Shown here one piece after another: positions 1-9,484 of a DNA stretch of 64,000 bases. The notes beneath the pieces are model-generated. The model saw nothing but the letters and a program-made list of their open reading frames with translations, ran no database searches and was not told the origin of the DNA. The DNA comes from an uncultured Hyphomonas sp. (lineage in GTDB: Bacteria > Pseudomonadota > Alphaproteobacteria > Caulobacterales > Hyphomonadaceae). Made by a program: the position numbers and the translations under genes. Every line of letters starts with the position of its first letter. The stretch's first letter is position 1. Location of the stretch: the NCBI RefSeq assembly GCF_963678875.1, contig NZ_OY787457.1, forward strand, positions 620,001 through 684,000, in the 5' to 3' direction.

Positions 1-530
1 TCCCGGAAGGGGAGGCGATGACCATCGCAGACCTCGGAACCGGGACCGGCTGCCTGCTTGCGGCGCTTCTGGCCAACCGCCCGAACGTGCGCGGTGCCGG
101 GATCGAGGCAAGCCCGCAAGCGGCCAGTCTCGCCCGGGAAAACCTTTCCCGCCTTGGCCTTGAAGGCCGCGCGTCAGTGTTCGAAGGCAGCTGGGCAGAC
201 TGGCCGGATTGGCAGGCGGCCGACCTGATCATTTCCAACCCGCCCTATATCGCCAGTGGGAAGATCGCCGGTCTCGCGCCGGAGGTGCGCACGTACGATC
301 CGATGGCGGCACTGGACGGCGGCGAAGACGGCCTGGAGGCCTACCGGGAGATCATCGCGCTCGCCCGGCAGAACATGAAGCCCGGCACCTGGCTGGTTTT
401 CGAGATCGGATACGACCAGAAGGAAACCGTCTCCGGACTGCTGGGAGCGGCAGAATTTACCGCAATCGGGGCAGCGAAAGACCTCGGCGGAAACGATCGT
501 GCCGTGTGGGGCCGGAAACCCGAAAAGTGA
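1..530 (+). CDS. prmC: Peptide chain release factor N5-glutamine methyltransferase PrmC (HemK), 5' end outside window
   Basis: PrmC methylates the glutamine of the GGQ motif in release factors RF1 and RF2, using S-adenosylmethionine, in the cytoplasm. The visible part starts inside the methyltransferase domain: the SAM-binding loop reads DLGTGTG and the catalytic substrate motif NPPY follows about 55 residues later, both diagnostic for the family. The frame is open to the left edge, so the N-terminal helical domain and the start codon are missing. The gene ends in TGA about 200 bp before a DUF4167 gene. In many alphaproteobacteria prmC follows prfA, which would lie just outside the window. 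Identification is firm because of the NPPY plus DLGTGTG pair. Confidence 0.93.
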   Translation, partial: PEGEAMTIADLGTGTGCLLAALLANRPNVRGAGIEASPQAASLARENLSRLGLEGRASVFEGSWADWPDWQAADLIISNPPYIASGKIAGLAPEVRTYDPMAALDGGEDGLEAYREIIALARQNMKPGTWLVFEIGYDQKETVSGLLGAAEFTAIGAAKDLGGNDRAVWGRKPEK

Positions 531-729
531 TACTTACATTTTCTCTTGGCGCCCAAGGCATTACAGGATAGAAGAATCGTGTGAAACGAGATGAGCGGGT
601 TCCATAGGTTTCCCTCTTCGATCACAGGAATCGCGCAAAAACATGGGGCTGTGGCCAGCTAATCAAAGGGCCAGCGCGACGGGACTGCCTGCACAGAACT
701 AGCAGGCGCATGAACATGGGACTGACTTC

Positions 730-1401
730 ATGAAACGCTCACGCGGGCGCAACCGCCGGTCAGGCGGCAACAATCAGAACAATTTCAACAATCCGAACCG
801 GCACTTTGAATCTGTCGGTCCGGATGTGAAAATCCGTGGGTCTGCCCAGCAGGTGCTTGAAAAGTACCAGCAGTATGCACGCGACGCCCAGACCAGCGGC
901 GACCGTATTCTCTCGGAAGCCTATTATCAGTTCGCCGAACATTACCAGCGCATCGTCGCCAAGCAGCAGGAAGCGCGTGAGCGCCAGCAGCAACAGCGTG
1001 GCGGAGGCCGCGACGACCGCGACCAGAACCGCCGCGACAATTCCCGCAATGACGGCGACGACAATTCCAATGAGTCCGGCAAGGACGAGTCGGAAAAAAC
1101 CGAGGCCAGCGTCGAGCGCCGCAATCCGCCAGCCAAGCAGGACGACAATGGCGATGATGCGATGCGCGTCATTGACGAAGACAAGGGGTCTGAAGAGTCC
1201 AGCGCCTCGTCTGAGGATGACAGCGATGAAGACAAGCAGAAGCCGCGCCGCCGCAACACCCGCCGGAAAACCTACAAGAGCCAGGACAATGAAGCGTCGG
1301 ACGATTCCGACCCGTCCGACGGTGTCCTGAAGACGGTTTCCCGCGGCCGTCGCAAGGCGAAGGACGAGGAAACGGAAACCTCCGCCGAGGCCACCGACTA
1401 G
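730..1401 (+). CDS. DUF4167 domain-containing protein
   Basis: A 223-residue protein of unknown function. The N-terminal 85 residues match the DUF4167 family, recognised by an Arg/Asn-rich opening (KRSRGRNRRSGG), then a conserved helical block around residues 28-80 with KIRGSAQQVLEKYQQYARDA-type sequence. The rest is low complexity: Gln/Arg repeats, then alternating acidic and basic stretches, and is probably disordered. The basic start suggests nucleic-acid or ribosome contact, but that is inference. The family is found almost only in alphaproteobacteria and often sits, as here, between prmC and clpB. A hairpin terminator follows the stop codon. Confidence 0.85.
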   Translation: MKRSRGRNRRSGGNNQNNFNNPNRHFESVGPDVKIRGSAQQVLEKYQQYARDAQTSGDRILSEAYYQFAEHYQRIVAKQQEARERQQQQRGGGRDDRDQNRRDNSRNDGDDNSNESGKDESEKTEASVERRNPPAKQDDNGDDAMRVIDEDKGSEESSASSEDDSDEDKQKPRRRNTRRKTYKSQDNEASDDSDPSDGVLKTVSRGRRKAKDEETETSAEATD

Positions 1402-1427
1402 GTCCCGCAGTCCCATCAGAAAGTTCC

Positions 1428-1460
1428 GCCCGGTGTGCCTCAGGCCGCCGGGCTTTTTCT
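1428..1460 (+). terminator. Rho-independent terminator after the DUF4167 gene
   Basis: A GCCCGG / CCGGGC hairpin with a 14-base loop lies 26 bases after the stop codon and is followed by TTTTTCTT on the plus strand. Confidence 0.65.
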
Positions 1461-1487
1461 TGTGTGAGCCTTCCCGCCGCAGGGGAG

Positions 1488-1515
1488 TTGCAAGACCGGA
1501 ATCCGTTCCCACATT
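1488..1515 (+). promoter_or_regulatory. Candidate heat-shock (sigma-32 type) promoter of clpB
   Basis: TTGCAA (1488-1493) and CCCACATT (1508-1515) are separated by 14 bases and sit about 80 bases before the clpB start. They resemble the CTTGAA and CCCCATNT boxes used by RpoH-type sigma factors. clpB is a classic RpoH target, which makes the match more believable, but both boxes are imperfect. Confidence 0.35.
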
Positions 1516-1594
1516 GGCTGTGAAGGACAATGGCGCTGCCGCTGAGCGGGGTGCCGGGATCCCGACCTGATCTGCCTTTGAAAGGGGATGATAC

Positions 1595-4210
1595 ATGAAT
1601 ATTGAGCAATACACCGAACGCGCCCGGGCCATTATCCAGGGAGCCCAGACCGCCGCGCTTGCCGCCGGTCATCAGGTTCTGACACCGGCGCATGTCCTGA
1701 AAGAAATGCTGGAGGATCGCGACCAGATGGCCGTGAACCTCATCCGTGCGAGCGGTGGCCGGCCTGAGCTTGTGGTGCAGGGCATCGACACGGCCATCGG
1801 CAAGATCCCGAAAGTGACCGGCTCGAACACCGGCCTGCGGCTTGAGCAGGCCGGGGCGAAACTGTTCCAGGATGCCGAAGCCGGCGCCAAGAAAGCCGGC
1901 GATGCCTTCGTGACGACCGAGCGCCTCCTGCTGGCTATTGCCGGTCTCTCCGGTGATCCGGCCGCAGACGTTCTGAAGAATGCCGGCGTCACCGCCAAGG
2001 GGCTGGAGGGGGCGATTGCCCAGCTGCGCCAGGGCCGCACCGCCGACAGCGCCAATGCCGAGGAAGGCTATGAAGCCCTCAAGAAATATGCCCGCGACCT
2101 GACCCAGGATGCCCGCGACGGCAAGCTTGACCCGGTCATTGGCCGCGACGAGGAAATCCGCCGTACGATCCAGGTTCTGTCGCGCCGGACGAAGAACAAT
2201 CCCGTCCTGATCGGTGAGCCGGGCGTCGGCAAGACGGCCATTGCCGAAGGCCTCGCCCTGCGCATCGTCAATGGCGACGTGCCGGAAAGCCTGAAGGACA
2301 AGAAGCTGCTCGCCCTCGACATGGGCGCGCTGATCGCCGGGGCGAAATTCCGCGGTGAATTCGAGGAACGCCTGAAAGCCGTGCTGAACGAAGTGCAGCA
2401 GGCAGAGGGTGGCATCATCCTGTTCATCGACGAGATGCACACGCTGGTCGGCGCCGGGAAGGGCGACGGGGCGATGGATGCCTCAAACCTCCTGAAGCCT
2501 GCGCTGGCCCGCGGCGAGCTCCACTGTGTGGGTGCGACAACGCTGGATGAGTACCGGAAATATGTCGAAGGCGACCCGGCCCTTGCCCGGCGCTTCATGG
2601 CCGTGTTCGTGGACGAGCCGACCGTGGAAGACACGATCTCGATCCTCCGTGGCCTGAAGGGCCGCTACGAGGCCCACCATGGTGTGCGCGTTTCCGATGC
2701 GGCAATCGTTTCGGCGGCCACGCTGTCGAACCGCTACATCACGGATCGTTTCCTTCCGGACAAGGCCATCGACCTGATGGACGAGGCCTCCTCGCGCCTG
2801 CGCATGCAGGTCGACTCCAAGCCGGAAGAACTGGACGAGATCGACCGCCGCCTGCTGCAGCTGAAGATCGAAGCTGAAGCGCTGAAGAAAGAGAAGGATG
2901 CAGCCTCAAAAGAGCGTCTGAACACGCTCGAGGAAGAGATTGCGGAATTGCAGTCGCACTCGGATGAGCTGACGACGGCCTGGAGCGCCGAGAAGAACAA
3001 GCTGAAAGGCGCAGCTTCCGCGAAGGAGCAGCTTGACCGGGCCTATGCCGAAATGGCGGAAGCGCAGCGTCAGGGCGATCTTGCCAAAGCGTCGGAGTTG
3101 AAATTCTCGACCATTCCGCAACTGGAAAAACTCATCCAGGAAACTGAAGGCAGCGAAGACCAGGCGGAAGGCCTTGTCTCCGAAGTCGTGAAGCCGGAGC
3201 ATATCGCCGCCGTCGTCTCGAAGTGGACAGGCATTCCCGTCGACAAGATGATGGAAGGCGAGCGCGAAAAGCTGCTGAAGATGGAAGACGCCCTGCGCAA
3301 GCGGGTGGTTGGCCAGGACCCGGCGCTCGAAGCCGTTTCGAATGCCGTGCGCCGCGCGCGTGCCGGCCTGCAGGATCCGAACCGTCCGATCGGCTCGTTC
3401 CTGTTTGTCGGCCCGACCGGCGTCGGCAAGACGGAGTTGACCAAGGCGCTCGCCGAATTCATGTTCGACGACGATACGGCCATCCTGCGGCTCGACATGT
3501 CGGAGTTCTCGGAGAAACACTCCGTGGCCAGACTGATCGGTGCGCCTCCCGGCTATGTCGGCTATGACGAAGGCGGCGTGCTGACCGAAGCGGTCCGCCG
3601 GCGTCCTTACCAGGTCGTGCTGTTCGACGAGGTCGAGAAGGCCCACCCGGACCTGTTCAACACGCTGCTCCAGGTTCTGGACGACGGCCGTCTGACGGAT
3701 GGTCAGGGACGGACAGTGGACTTCAAGAACACGATCATCATCATGACGTCGAACCTTGGCGCCGATGCGCTGGCCTCAGGTGAGGAGGGTGACATCTCCG
3801 AGGGGGCGAAAGATGCGGTGATGGGTGCCATCCGGGCGCACTTCCGTCCGGAGTTCATCAACCGGATCGACGAGATCGTCTTCTTCAAGCGGCTTGGCCG
3901 CGGCGAGATCGACCATATCGTCGACATCCAGATGGAGCGCCTCGAAGGCCTGCTGAAGGACCGGAAGATGAAGCTGGATCTCAACCTCGACGCCCGCAAC
4001 TGGCTGGCCGCCCGGGGCTACGACCCGGTCTACGGCGCGCGCCCGCTGAAGCGCGTCATCCAGAAGGAGTTGCAGGACCCGCTGGCCCGGCTTCTGCTGG
4101 AGGGCCGCATCCATGATGGCGAGACCATCACGATCGGTGTGGAAGGCGACCAGCTCTCCATCAACGGCGTCCCGAACGACTTCGCCAAAGGCGCCGCCGC
4201 ACTGAACTAG
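1595..4210 (+). CDS. clpB: ATP-dependent disaggregase chaperone ClpB
   Basis: ClpB is a cytoplasmic hexameric AAA+ machine that, with DnaK, pulls polypeptides out of aggregates after heat stress. The 871-residue product has the full layout: Clp N-domain repeats (about 1-150), first AAA+ domain with Walker A GEPGVGKTA (near residue 207) and Walker B LFIDEMH (near 276), a long coiled-coil middle domain (about 405-530), and a second AAA+ domain with Walker A GPTGVGKTE (near 606) and Walker B LFDEVEKAH. Length is close to the 857 residues of E. coli ClpB. The ATG has a GAAAGGGGATG leader giving a good ribosome site. A strong terminator follows. Confidence 0.98.
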   Translation: MNIEQYTERARAIIQGAQTAALAAGHQVLTPAHVLKEMLEDRDQMAVNLIRASGGRPELVVQGIDTAIGKIPKVTGSNTGLRLEQAGAKLFQDAEAGAKKAGDAFVTTERLLLAIAGLSGDPAADVLKNAGVTAKGLEGAIAQLRQGRTADSANAEEGYEALKKYARDLTQDARDGKLDPVIGRDEEIRRTIQVLSRRTKNNPVLIGEPGVGKTAIAEGLALRIVNGDVPESLKDKKLLALDMGALIAGAKFRGEFEERLKAVLNEVQQAEGGIILFIDEMHTLVGAGKGDGAMDASNLLKPALARGELHCVGATTLDEYRKYVEGDPALARRFMAVFVDEPTVEDTISILRGLKGRYEAHHGVRVSDAAIVSAATLSNRYITDRFLPDKAIDLMDEASSRLRMQVDSKPEELDEIDRRLLQLKIEAEALKKEKDAASKERLNTLEEEIAELQSHSDELTTAWSAEKNKLKGAASAKEQLDRAYAEMAEAQRQGDLAKASELKFSTIPQLEKLIQETEGSEDQAEGLVSEVVKPEHIAAVVSKWTGIPVDKMMEGEREKLLKMEDALRKRVVGQDPALEAVSNAVRRARAGLQDPNRPIGSFLFVGPTGVGKTELTKALAEFMFDDDTAILRLDMSEFSEKHSVARLIGAPPGYVGYDEGGVLTEAVRRRPYQVVLFDEVEKAHPDLFNTLLQVLDDGRLTDGQGRTVDFKNTIIIMTSNLGADALASGEEGDISEGAKDAVMGAIRAHFRPEFINRIDEIVFFKRLGRGEIDHIVDIQMERLEGLLKDRKMKLDLNLDARNWLAARGYDPVYGARPLKRVIQKELQDPLARLLLEGRIHDGETITIGVEGDQLSINGVPNDFAKGAAALN

Positions 4211-4230
4211 GTGACATCACACCAAACGGA

Positions 4231-4264
4231 AACGGCGCAGGAAAACCTGCGCCGTTTTCTTTTT
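4231..4264 (+). terminator. Rho-independent terminator of clpB
   Basis: An 11-bp perfect stem (AACGGCGCAGG with its complement) closes on an AAAA loop and runs into TTTTCTTTTT, starting 20 bases after the clpB stop. It lies between clpB and the convergent M23 peptidase gene. Confidence 0.9.
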
Positions 4265-4285
4265 AGCCTGCTTGTTTGCCGCGCC

Positions 4286-5659
4286 TCAGGGGGAGGGCGG
4301 ATTGGATGGCAGCGAGACGCTCAGCAGGGCGGCGCCCTGTTCTGCGCGGATCTCGTCGATGCCGTCACGGGCTTTCAGGAACTCGTCCATCATGAGCGGC
4401 GACTCGGCCAGCTTTCGGCCGGTCGGCAGTTTCAGCCGCATGGCGTTCACCGGTTTGCCATTGATATACACCTCATAGTGCAGGTGTGGTCCGGTGGAGG
4501 CGCCTGTTGATCCGACATAGCCGATGATTTCACCCTGGCGCACACGGCGGCCCTTGCGCAGGCCGCGGGCATAGCGCGACAGGTGAGCATAGGCCGTTTT
4601 GTAGCCATTGGCGTGGCGCACGATGATGTAGTTGCCATAGCCGCCCCGGCGGGCCGCCCATTCGACCGTGCCGTTGCCAGCCGCATAGATCGGCGTGCCG
4701 GTCGGTGCAGCGAAGTCGGTCCCCTTGTGCAGGCGGGTGTAGCCGGAAATCGGATGAACCCGGTTGCCGAAGGAAGACGACAGGCGCGCACCGTTGATCG
4801 GCGTCTTCATCAGGAACTTCGTGGCGCTTTCACCGTTGAAGTCGAAATAGTCAGTCTCGCCATCGTCGGACGGGGTGAAGCGGTAGAAGCTGCGCGTCAG
4901 GGCACGTCCGTTGAGGGCGGCGTAGACCAGGTTCCCGGTCTTCACCTTGTTTCCGGTCTCATCGGTGAGCGTTTCGTACACCATCTCGAAGGAGTCGCCG
5001 GGGTGAATTTCCCGTTGGAAGTCAACATCATAGGCGAAGACAGAGGCGAAATCGACGACCTGCTGGTCGCCCGCACCCAGACCCAGCGCGGTTTCGTAGA
5101 TCGAAGTATCGATCGGTGCGCTGACGCGGTGATACTGTGGGATCAGGCGGGCATTGAGGGCCGCAGCGGTCCATCCGCCATCTGCGCCGCGCTTGATGAA
5201 CAGGTTCCGGCCGGCCTCGGCCTTCACATTGAGGGCGCTGAGGTGCCCGTCTTCCAGGAAGACTTCGGCTTCGAGACCCGGCAGCAGGCGGCGCGGATCG
5301 ATCAGGTCCTGATCGTAAAGGGTTTGCAGCGCGCCGGCTGCCTCATTGGCAGGGGCGCCGAGGCGCTGGACGAGGCCGGTCAGCGTCTCGCGGCGGGCGA
5401 GCGTGCCGCTGGCGCTTTGCAGCGGTGCGGCGGGCGGCTGGAAGTCTGTGGCGGTCAACAGCGTGGCTGCGAGCGGCGGCGGAGCAGGGGCCGCTTCGGC
5501 AGCGCCCGGCCCGTTCTGGCCGTTCGGTCCGGCGATCAGCAGGCCCGCAAGGGCCGATCCTGTGCCCAGGACAAGCAGCGCAACGAGACTCTTCACGCCG
5601 TGAGACAGCGTCGAGCGCGCTGGCGCCTGGGGTTCGGTCGTTTGTTGAGTGTCTTGCAT
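4286..5659 (-). CDS. M23 family metallopeptidase (LytM-type murein endopeptidase)
   Basis: A 457-residue membrane-anchored peptidoglycan hydrolase of the MepM/ShyA type, predicted to cut peptide cross-links in the periplasm. A single hydrophobic helix follows a short cytoplasmic N-terminus (about residues 20-43). A helical regulatory region comes next, and the LytM domain occupies the last 130 residues, with the zinc signature HxxxD (HKGTD), a central AHLSRYA stretch and the HLHYE motif. ATG 5659 is chosen over in-frame ATG 5737 because GGAGGGG lies 9 bases upstream of it and the leader then starts directly before the membrane helix. It converges on clpB. Substrate bond is not visible from sequence. 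Confidence 0.92.
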   Translation of the reverse strand: MQDTQQTTEPQAPARSTLSHGVKSLVALLVLGTGSALAGLLIAGPNGQNGPGAAEAAPAPPPLAATLLTATDFQPPAAPLQSASGTLARRETLTGLVQRLGAPANEAAGALQTLYDQDLIDPRRLLPGLEAEVFLEDGHLSALNVKAEAGRNLFIKRGADGGWTAAALNARLIPQYHRVSAPIDTSIYETALGLGAGDQQVVDFASVFAYDVDFQREIHPGDSFEMVYETLTDETGNKVKTGNLVYAALNGRALTRSFYRFTPSDDGETDYFDFNGESATKFLMKTPINGARLSSSFGNRVHPISGYTRLHKGTDFAAPTGTPIYAAGNGTVEWAARRGGYGNYIIVRHANGYKTAYAHLSRYARGLRKGRRVRQGEIIGYVGSTGASTGPHLHYEVYINGKPVNAMRLKLPTGRKLAESPLMMDEFLKARDGIDEIRAEQGAALLSVSLPSNPPSP

Positions 5660-5848
5660 GGTGCAAGCCCCTCCATTTTGTCGCCACCCTTGGCATCCTG
5701 CCTGCAAATCCCATGCAGTCGGACGTTTATTCGCCAAATTGTTATCGCCTTTGCCTATTAAGGCTTTTGAAACAAGGCCGGAAAGGAATTCCCCTTTCAG
5801 GCAAGATTCTAATTTCCACAGCGAGCCGGATGCAAGCCGGATGAGTCA

Positions 5849-8800
5849 GTGACGCAGGTAGATGACGGAGATTTTAGCAAAACCGCCCGCAAGGCGCCAT
5901 CAGCGCGTGCGCGATGGGCACGCCGTGTGCTGGCGGCGACTATCCTGCTGCTTCTTGTCGGCCTCGTTGTGGGCTGGGCCATGCGAAAGACCATTGCCCG
6001 CCAGGTGCTGGCCGATTGGTGCGCCGGGCGCGACCTCGCCTGCGCGGCCCGGTTCGACGAGTTGGGCCTTGGCGGCGCAGCGATCAGCGATATTGCCGTC
6101 TCGGGGCAGGGCAAGGCAGCATTCGAGGCATCGGACATCAAGGTCCGCCTGGGGTGGCCAGGCCTCTTCTCGCCGCGCGTCGAGGCAGTCGAACTGGTGG
6201 CGCCTGTTGTGCACGGGACGCTCGCTGACGGACGGCTCAGCTTTCATGGGCTGGAACGGCTGGCCTCGTCTGGCGGTGGCAGCGGAAGCGGTGCGTTTCC
6301 AGCGATCGACATTCGCGATGGCCGCATCCTGATTGGAACAAGCGCCGGTGAGGTGGGCGCCAGTGTCTCGGCGAGTGGCATGTTCCCGCAGGATGCAACA
6401 GCCTCGATCTCACTCGATCCGGCGAGCCTTGATGAACCGCAGGGATACCTGCGTTGGTCCGGCGGTATCGCGGAGCTTTCCGCCCGGAGCGGACAGCTTG
6501 AAGGACAGGTGAATCTGACCGTTGAAGAGATGCGCACCGACGAGGTGACCGTTGCGGATGCGAACCTCATGGCCAGTCTCGAATCAGGCCTGGGTGAGGA
6601 TATGCCCACCCGGGTTGTCTGGGAGGGGCGGATTCAGGAAGCCTCCGGCGCCGAGTTCGCGCTCGCCGCCGTTCAGACAAGCGGACACGCGAAGCTGGAC
6701 CGGATCACCGGCGCATCGGTGGCGGAATTGCTCGCGGCACTGGCCGAAGTGGATCTGGAGGTCGAGGCCGGTCAATCGAGCTGGCAGGCCTATTCCGCCG
6801 GCATGGCGCAAATCGAAGCGTCCCTGCTCAAGACGGATAATGCCATCACCGGGCCATCGGCGGTTGTCTTGACCGACGTGTCGATCCCGCAGGGCAAGGC
6901 AGGGACATTTTCCGCTGCCGGAGACCTTTCATGGACGGAAGAAGACGGTGGCCGCTTTACCGGGCGTGTCTCCACCGCCGGCGCGTCCCTGACAGAGAGT
7001 ATCTCGGACGGACTGCTCAGCCGTGTGAAACTGCCTTCCCCGCTGACCGCCCATGGCGACAGCCTGAGAATGGCACTCGACCGGGCACTGTCGGACTTTG
7101 GAGCCGAGGCGCAGGTCAGCGCGGTGGTACGCGATGGGGCTGTTTCCATCGATGCGCAAGACGCCGCCACCCTCACCGCGGCAAGCGGGCTGGCCTTGTC
7201 TGTTGTACCCCAGCGGACAGGAGAGCCCTGGTTCGGCCTGCGCGGCGGGATGGTTTCCATCGGCGGGGGCCTGTCGCTGAAGGGGGGCGGTGCGCCGAGA
7301 CTGTCTGCTGATCTCAACTCAATGACTTTTGGCAGCAGCGGCCTGCTCATAGATGCCCGATCGGTGGCCCTGTCGCCCTGGTCTGTGAACGGAACGCGCT
7401 TTGGCATGGGCCTTTCATCCCTGCAGGTCGATACAAAGCCGGACGATCTCAGCGTGAATGCCGATGGGTCCGTGTCGCTGTCCGGGCCGGTGTTTGGCAT
7501 TGAGCTTTCGGAGTCCCGCTTGAGCGGCGCCATCCAGGTGACCAATCGGGAGGAGGGGCTTCGGGTTGAGCCGGTAAATGATCCGTGCCTCCGGTTTGAT
7601 ACCCAGGGTGTGAAGCTCGGCGGCGTGATGTTCCAGCCGAACCGGCTGAACCTTTGCCCGCGCAAGGGCGCATTCATGAAGCCCGGAAACGGGGACGCAT
7701 CCGGGACAGCGTCGCTTGGCGACGTGTCCTGGCCTTTCGAGTCCAGGTCGGTAACCGGCGTGCTGAACCTGAAGAGCGCTGCAATTGACTGGTCTGTGCG
7801 CAAGGGATTCACCCTGTCGCTTTCGTCGCCGGACCTCGACCTGCCGCTGGATATTGGTGACCGTACACTGTCGATTGATGCGGCGAGCCCACGTGTCCAT
7901 CTGGAGACAGCCAGGGGGAAGGTGCCGGCACTTGCAGCCACACTTGGCGATACGGTTTTCGGCGGAACGCTGATCCCGGCAAAGGTGACCGCGAAGGAGA
8001 TCAGCTTCGACGGTGAGATCGGATCAGGCGGCTTGTCCGGAGACCTCGCAGGCGGGTCCGTCCTGATTCAGGACTTCCGCGAAGATCCGGTCTACCAGCC
8101 GCTCATCTCTGACCTGACGGCGAAAATGCATGAATGGCAGCTGGCGCTGAGCGGGCCGTTGCGCCTGAAAGCCAATGATGTGCCGGTCGGAGACATCGCG
8201 GCGGACATCAATGTGCTGACGCTCGACGGGACGGCGCGGGTCGCGACACGCGTGCTGGATTTCCGCAAAGGCGGATTACAGCCCGTCATGCTGTCGGAGC
8301 GCCTGCGGGGCGTCTACACGGACGCGGCCGGGCAAATGGAAGCCGCCTCCGATGTCGTGATTGAGGGCGGACGTCTCGCGGGCACGGCGGATGTATCGGT
8401 CTCCAATTTCGGATTCCAGACAACCCGCCTTGGCCGGGTCGAGAATGTGAATGGCGAGGTCCATTTCGCAGACCTGTTCACATTGTCGACCGATCCGAGC
8501 CAGGTGGTGACGGTTGGCGGCATGAACCCCGGCATCCCACTTCGCGATGGGCGTATCGTGTTTGGCTTTTCGGGTGGAAAGGTCCTCGCGGTTGAATCCG
8601 CAGCCTTTCCGTTTGCAGGCGGCAAGCTGGCTCTCGATCCGTTCGACTGGACGCTGGGCGCTGATGCGCAGCATGTGGAAGTCACGGCCGATGCGATTGA
8701 TCTCGCTGAACTTGTCCGTATCCTGAAACTTCCGAAGATCGAGGCGGAAGGCACTGTGTCTGGCCGCTTCCCCATAAATGTGGAGCGGGCGAAAGTCCTT

Positions 8801-9202
8801 ATCAGCGATGCGCGCCTGTTCGCGGACGAGAGCGGCGGACGGGTCGCTTATCTCGGCAATGCTGCGGATTCTGCTGCCCAATCCGATGCGAATGTCCGTC
8901 TCGCTTTCGAGGCGCTGAAGGATTTCGACTTTACAGTTCTGGAAGTCGGATTGGACGGGGACGTGACCGACCGGGTGAAGATCACGCTGAAACTGTCAGG
9001 CAAGAGCCGGAACGACATTACCTATGGGGCCAACGCCCATATCGTGAAAGGGCAGCCCTTCGAGTTCAACATCGCCGTTGATTCAGCGCTCGCCGAGCTT
9101 TTCCGCTCCAGCCAGTTCTACACCAACCAGCAGAAGTTGACCGATTTCGTGGTCGAGGAAGTGCTGACGGACCGCGGGCTGAAAATCCAGAAAGATGAAT
9201 AG
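5849..9202 (+). CDS. ydbH: YdbH family protein, AsmA-like intermembrane lipid-transfer bridge
   Basis: A 1117-residue inner-membrane-anchored protein with one transmembrane helix (about residues 27-48) followed by more than 1000 residues of beta-rich periplasmic sequence. The C-terminal 130 residues (GRVAYLGNA, FDFTVLEVGLDGDV, NIAVDSALAELFRSSQ) match YdbH. In E. coli, YdbH with TamB and YhdP moves phospholipids from inner to outer membrane, and YdbH needs the lipoprotein YnbE to complete its bridge. Both partners YnbE and YdbL follow directly, which is the strongest support. Start is GTG; the ribosome site (GGATGAG) is modest. The annotation rests on context and the C-terminal motif; the central part is poorly conserved. 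Confidence 0.88.
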   Translation: MTQVDDGDFSKTARKAPSARARWARRVLAATILLLLVGLVVGWAMRKTIARQVLADWCAGRDLACAARFDELGLGGAAISDIAVSGQGKAAFEASDIKVRLGWPGLFSPRVEAVELVAPVVHGTLADGRLSFHGLERLASSGGGSGSGAFPAIDIRDGRILIGTSAGEVGASVSASGMFPQDATASISLDPASLDEPQGYLRWSGGIAELSARSGQLEGQVNLTVEEMRTDEVTVADANLMASLESGLGEDMPTRVVWEGRIQEASGAEFALAAVQTSGHAKLDRITGASVAELLAALAEVDLEVEAGQSSWQAYSAGMAQIEASLLKTDNAITGPSAVVLTDVSIPQGKAGTFSAAGDLSWTEEDGGRFTGRVSTAGASLTESISDGLLSRVKLPSPLTAHGDSLRMALDRALSDFGAEAQVSAVVRDGAVSIDAQDAATLTAASGLALSVVPQRTGEPWFGLRGGMVSIGGGLSLKGGGAPRLSADLNSMTFGSSGLLIDARSVALSPWSVNGTRFGMGLSSLQVDTKPDDLSVNADGSVSLSGPVFGIELSESRLSGAIQVTNREEGLRVEPVNDPCLRFDTQGVKLGGVMFQPNRLNLCPRKGAFMKPGNGDASGTASLGDVSWPFESRSVTGVLNLKSAAIDWSVRKGFTLSLSSPDLDLPLDIGDRTLSIDAASPRVHLETARGKVPALAATLGDTVFGGTLIPAKVTAKEISFDGEIGSGGLSGDLAGGSVLIQDFREDPVYQPLISDLTAKMHEWQLALSGPLRLKANDVPVGDIAADINVLTLDGTARVATRVLDFRKGGLQPVMLSERLRGVYTDAAGQMEAASDVVIEGGRLAGTADVSVSNFGFQTTRLGRVENVNGEVHFADLFTLSTDPSQVVTVGGMNPGIPLRDGRIVFGFSGGKVLAVESAAFPFAGGKLALDPFDWTLGADAQHVEVTADAIDLAELVRILKLPKIEAEGTVSGRFPINVERAKVLISDARLFADESGGRVAYLGNAADSAAQSDANVRLAFEALKDFDFTVLEVGLDGDVTDRVKITLKLSGKSRNDITYGANAHIVKGQPFEFNIAVDSALAELFRSSQFYTNQQKLTDFVVEEVLTDRGLKIQKDE

Positions 9203-9279
9203 GAAACAACCATGTCCTTGATTGACGTTAAGCTGCGCCATGGCATGGTGGCGCAAGATTCAAGGAGGCTGCCACGCCC

Positions 9280-9465
9280 ATGACCCTTCGAAACATGCTC
9301 CTTGCAGGCGCCGGATTCGCTGTCCTGGCTGCCTGTACCCACACCATCAAGATCGAGCCGTCGGACAAGCCGATCAAGATCGATCTCAATATCACGCAGG
9401 AAGTGCGCATCATCCTCGACAAGGAAGTCGAGGACCTGATCGCGGACAACCCGGACCTGTTCTAG
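9280..9465 (+). CDS. ynbE: YnbE family outer-membrane lipoprotein
   Basis: A 61-residue lipoprotein: signal peptide with a clear lipobox LAAC (acylated Cys near residue 19), then the short family sequence HTIKIEPSDKPIKIDLNI. YnbE forms a beta-strand stack that caps YdbH and links it to the outer membrane. It follows ydbH by 77 bases and precedes ydbL by 19, so the three form an operon. AAGGAGG lies about 12 bases before the ATG. Size and sequence match the family well. Confidence 0.92.
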   Translation: MTLRNMLLAGAGFAVLAACTHTIKIEPSDKPIKIDLNITQEVRIILDKEVEDLIADNPDLF

Positions 9466-9484
9466 CGAAGAGAGGAGACACTTC

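Noticed and set aside
9212..9283. A 23-codon reading frame just before ynbE
   Set aside because: It has an ATG and its stop overlaps the ynbE start, but it has no ribosome site and no recognisable sequence; could be a leader peptide but cannot be supported.
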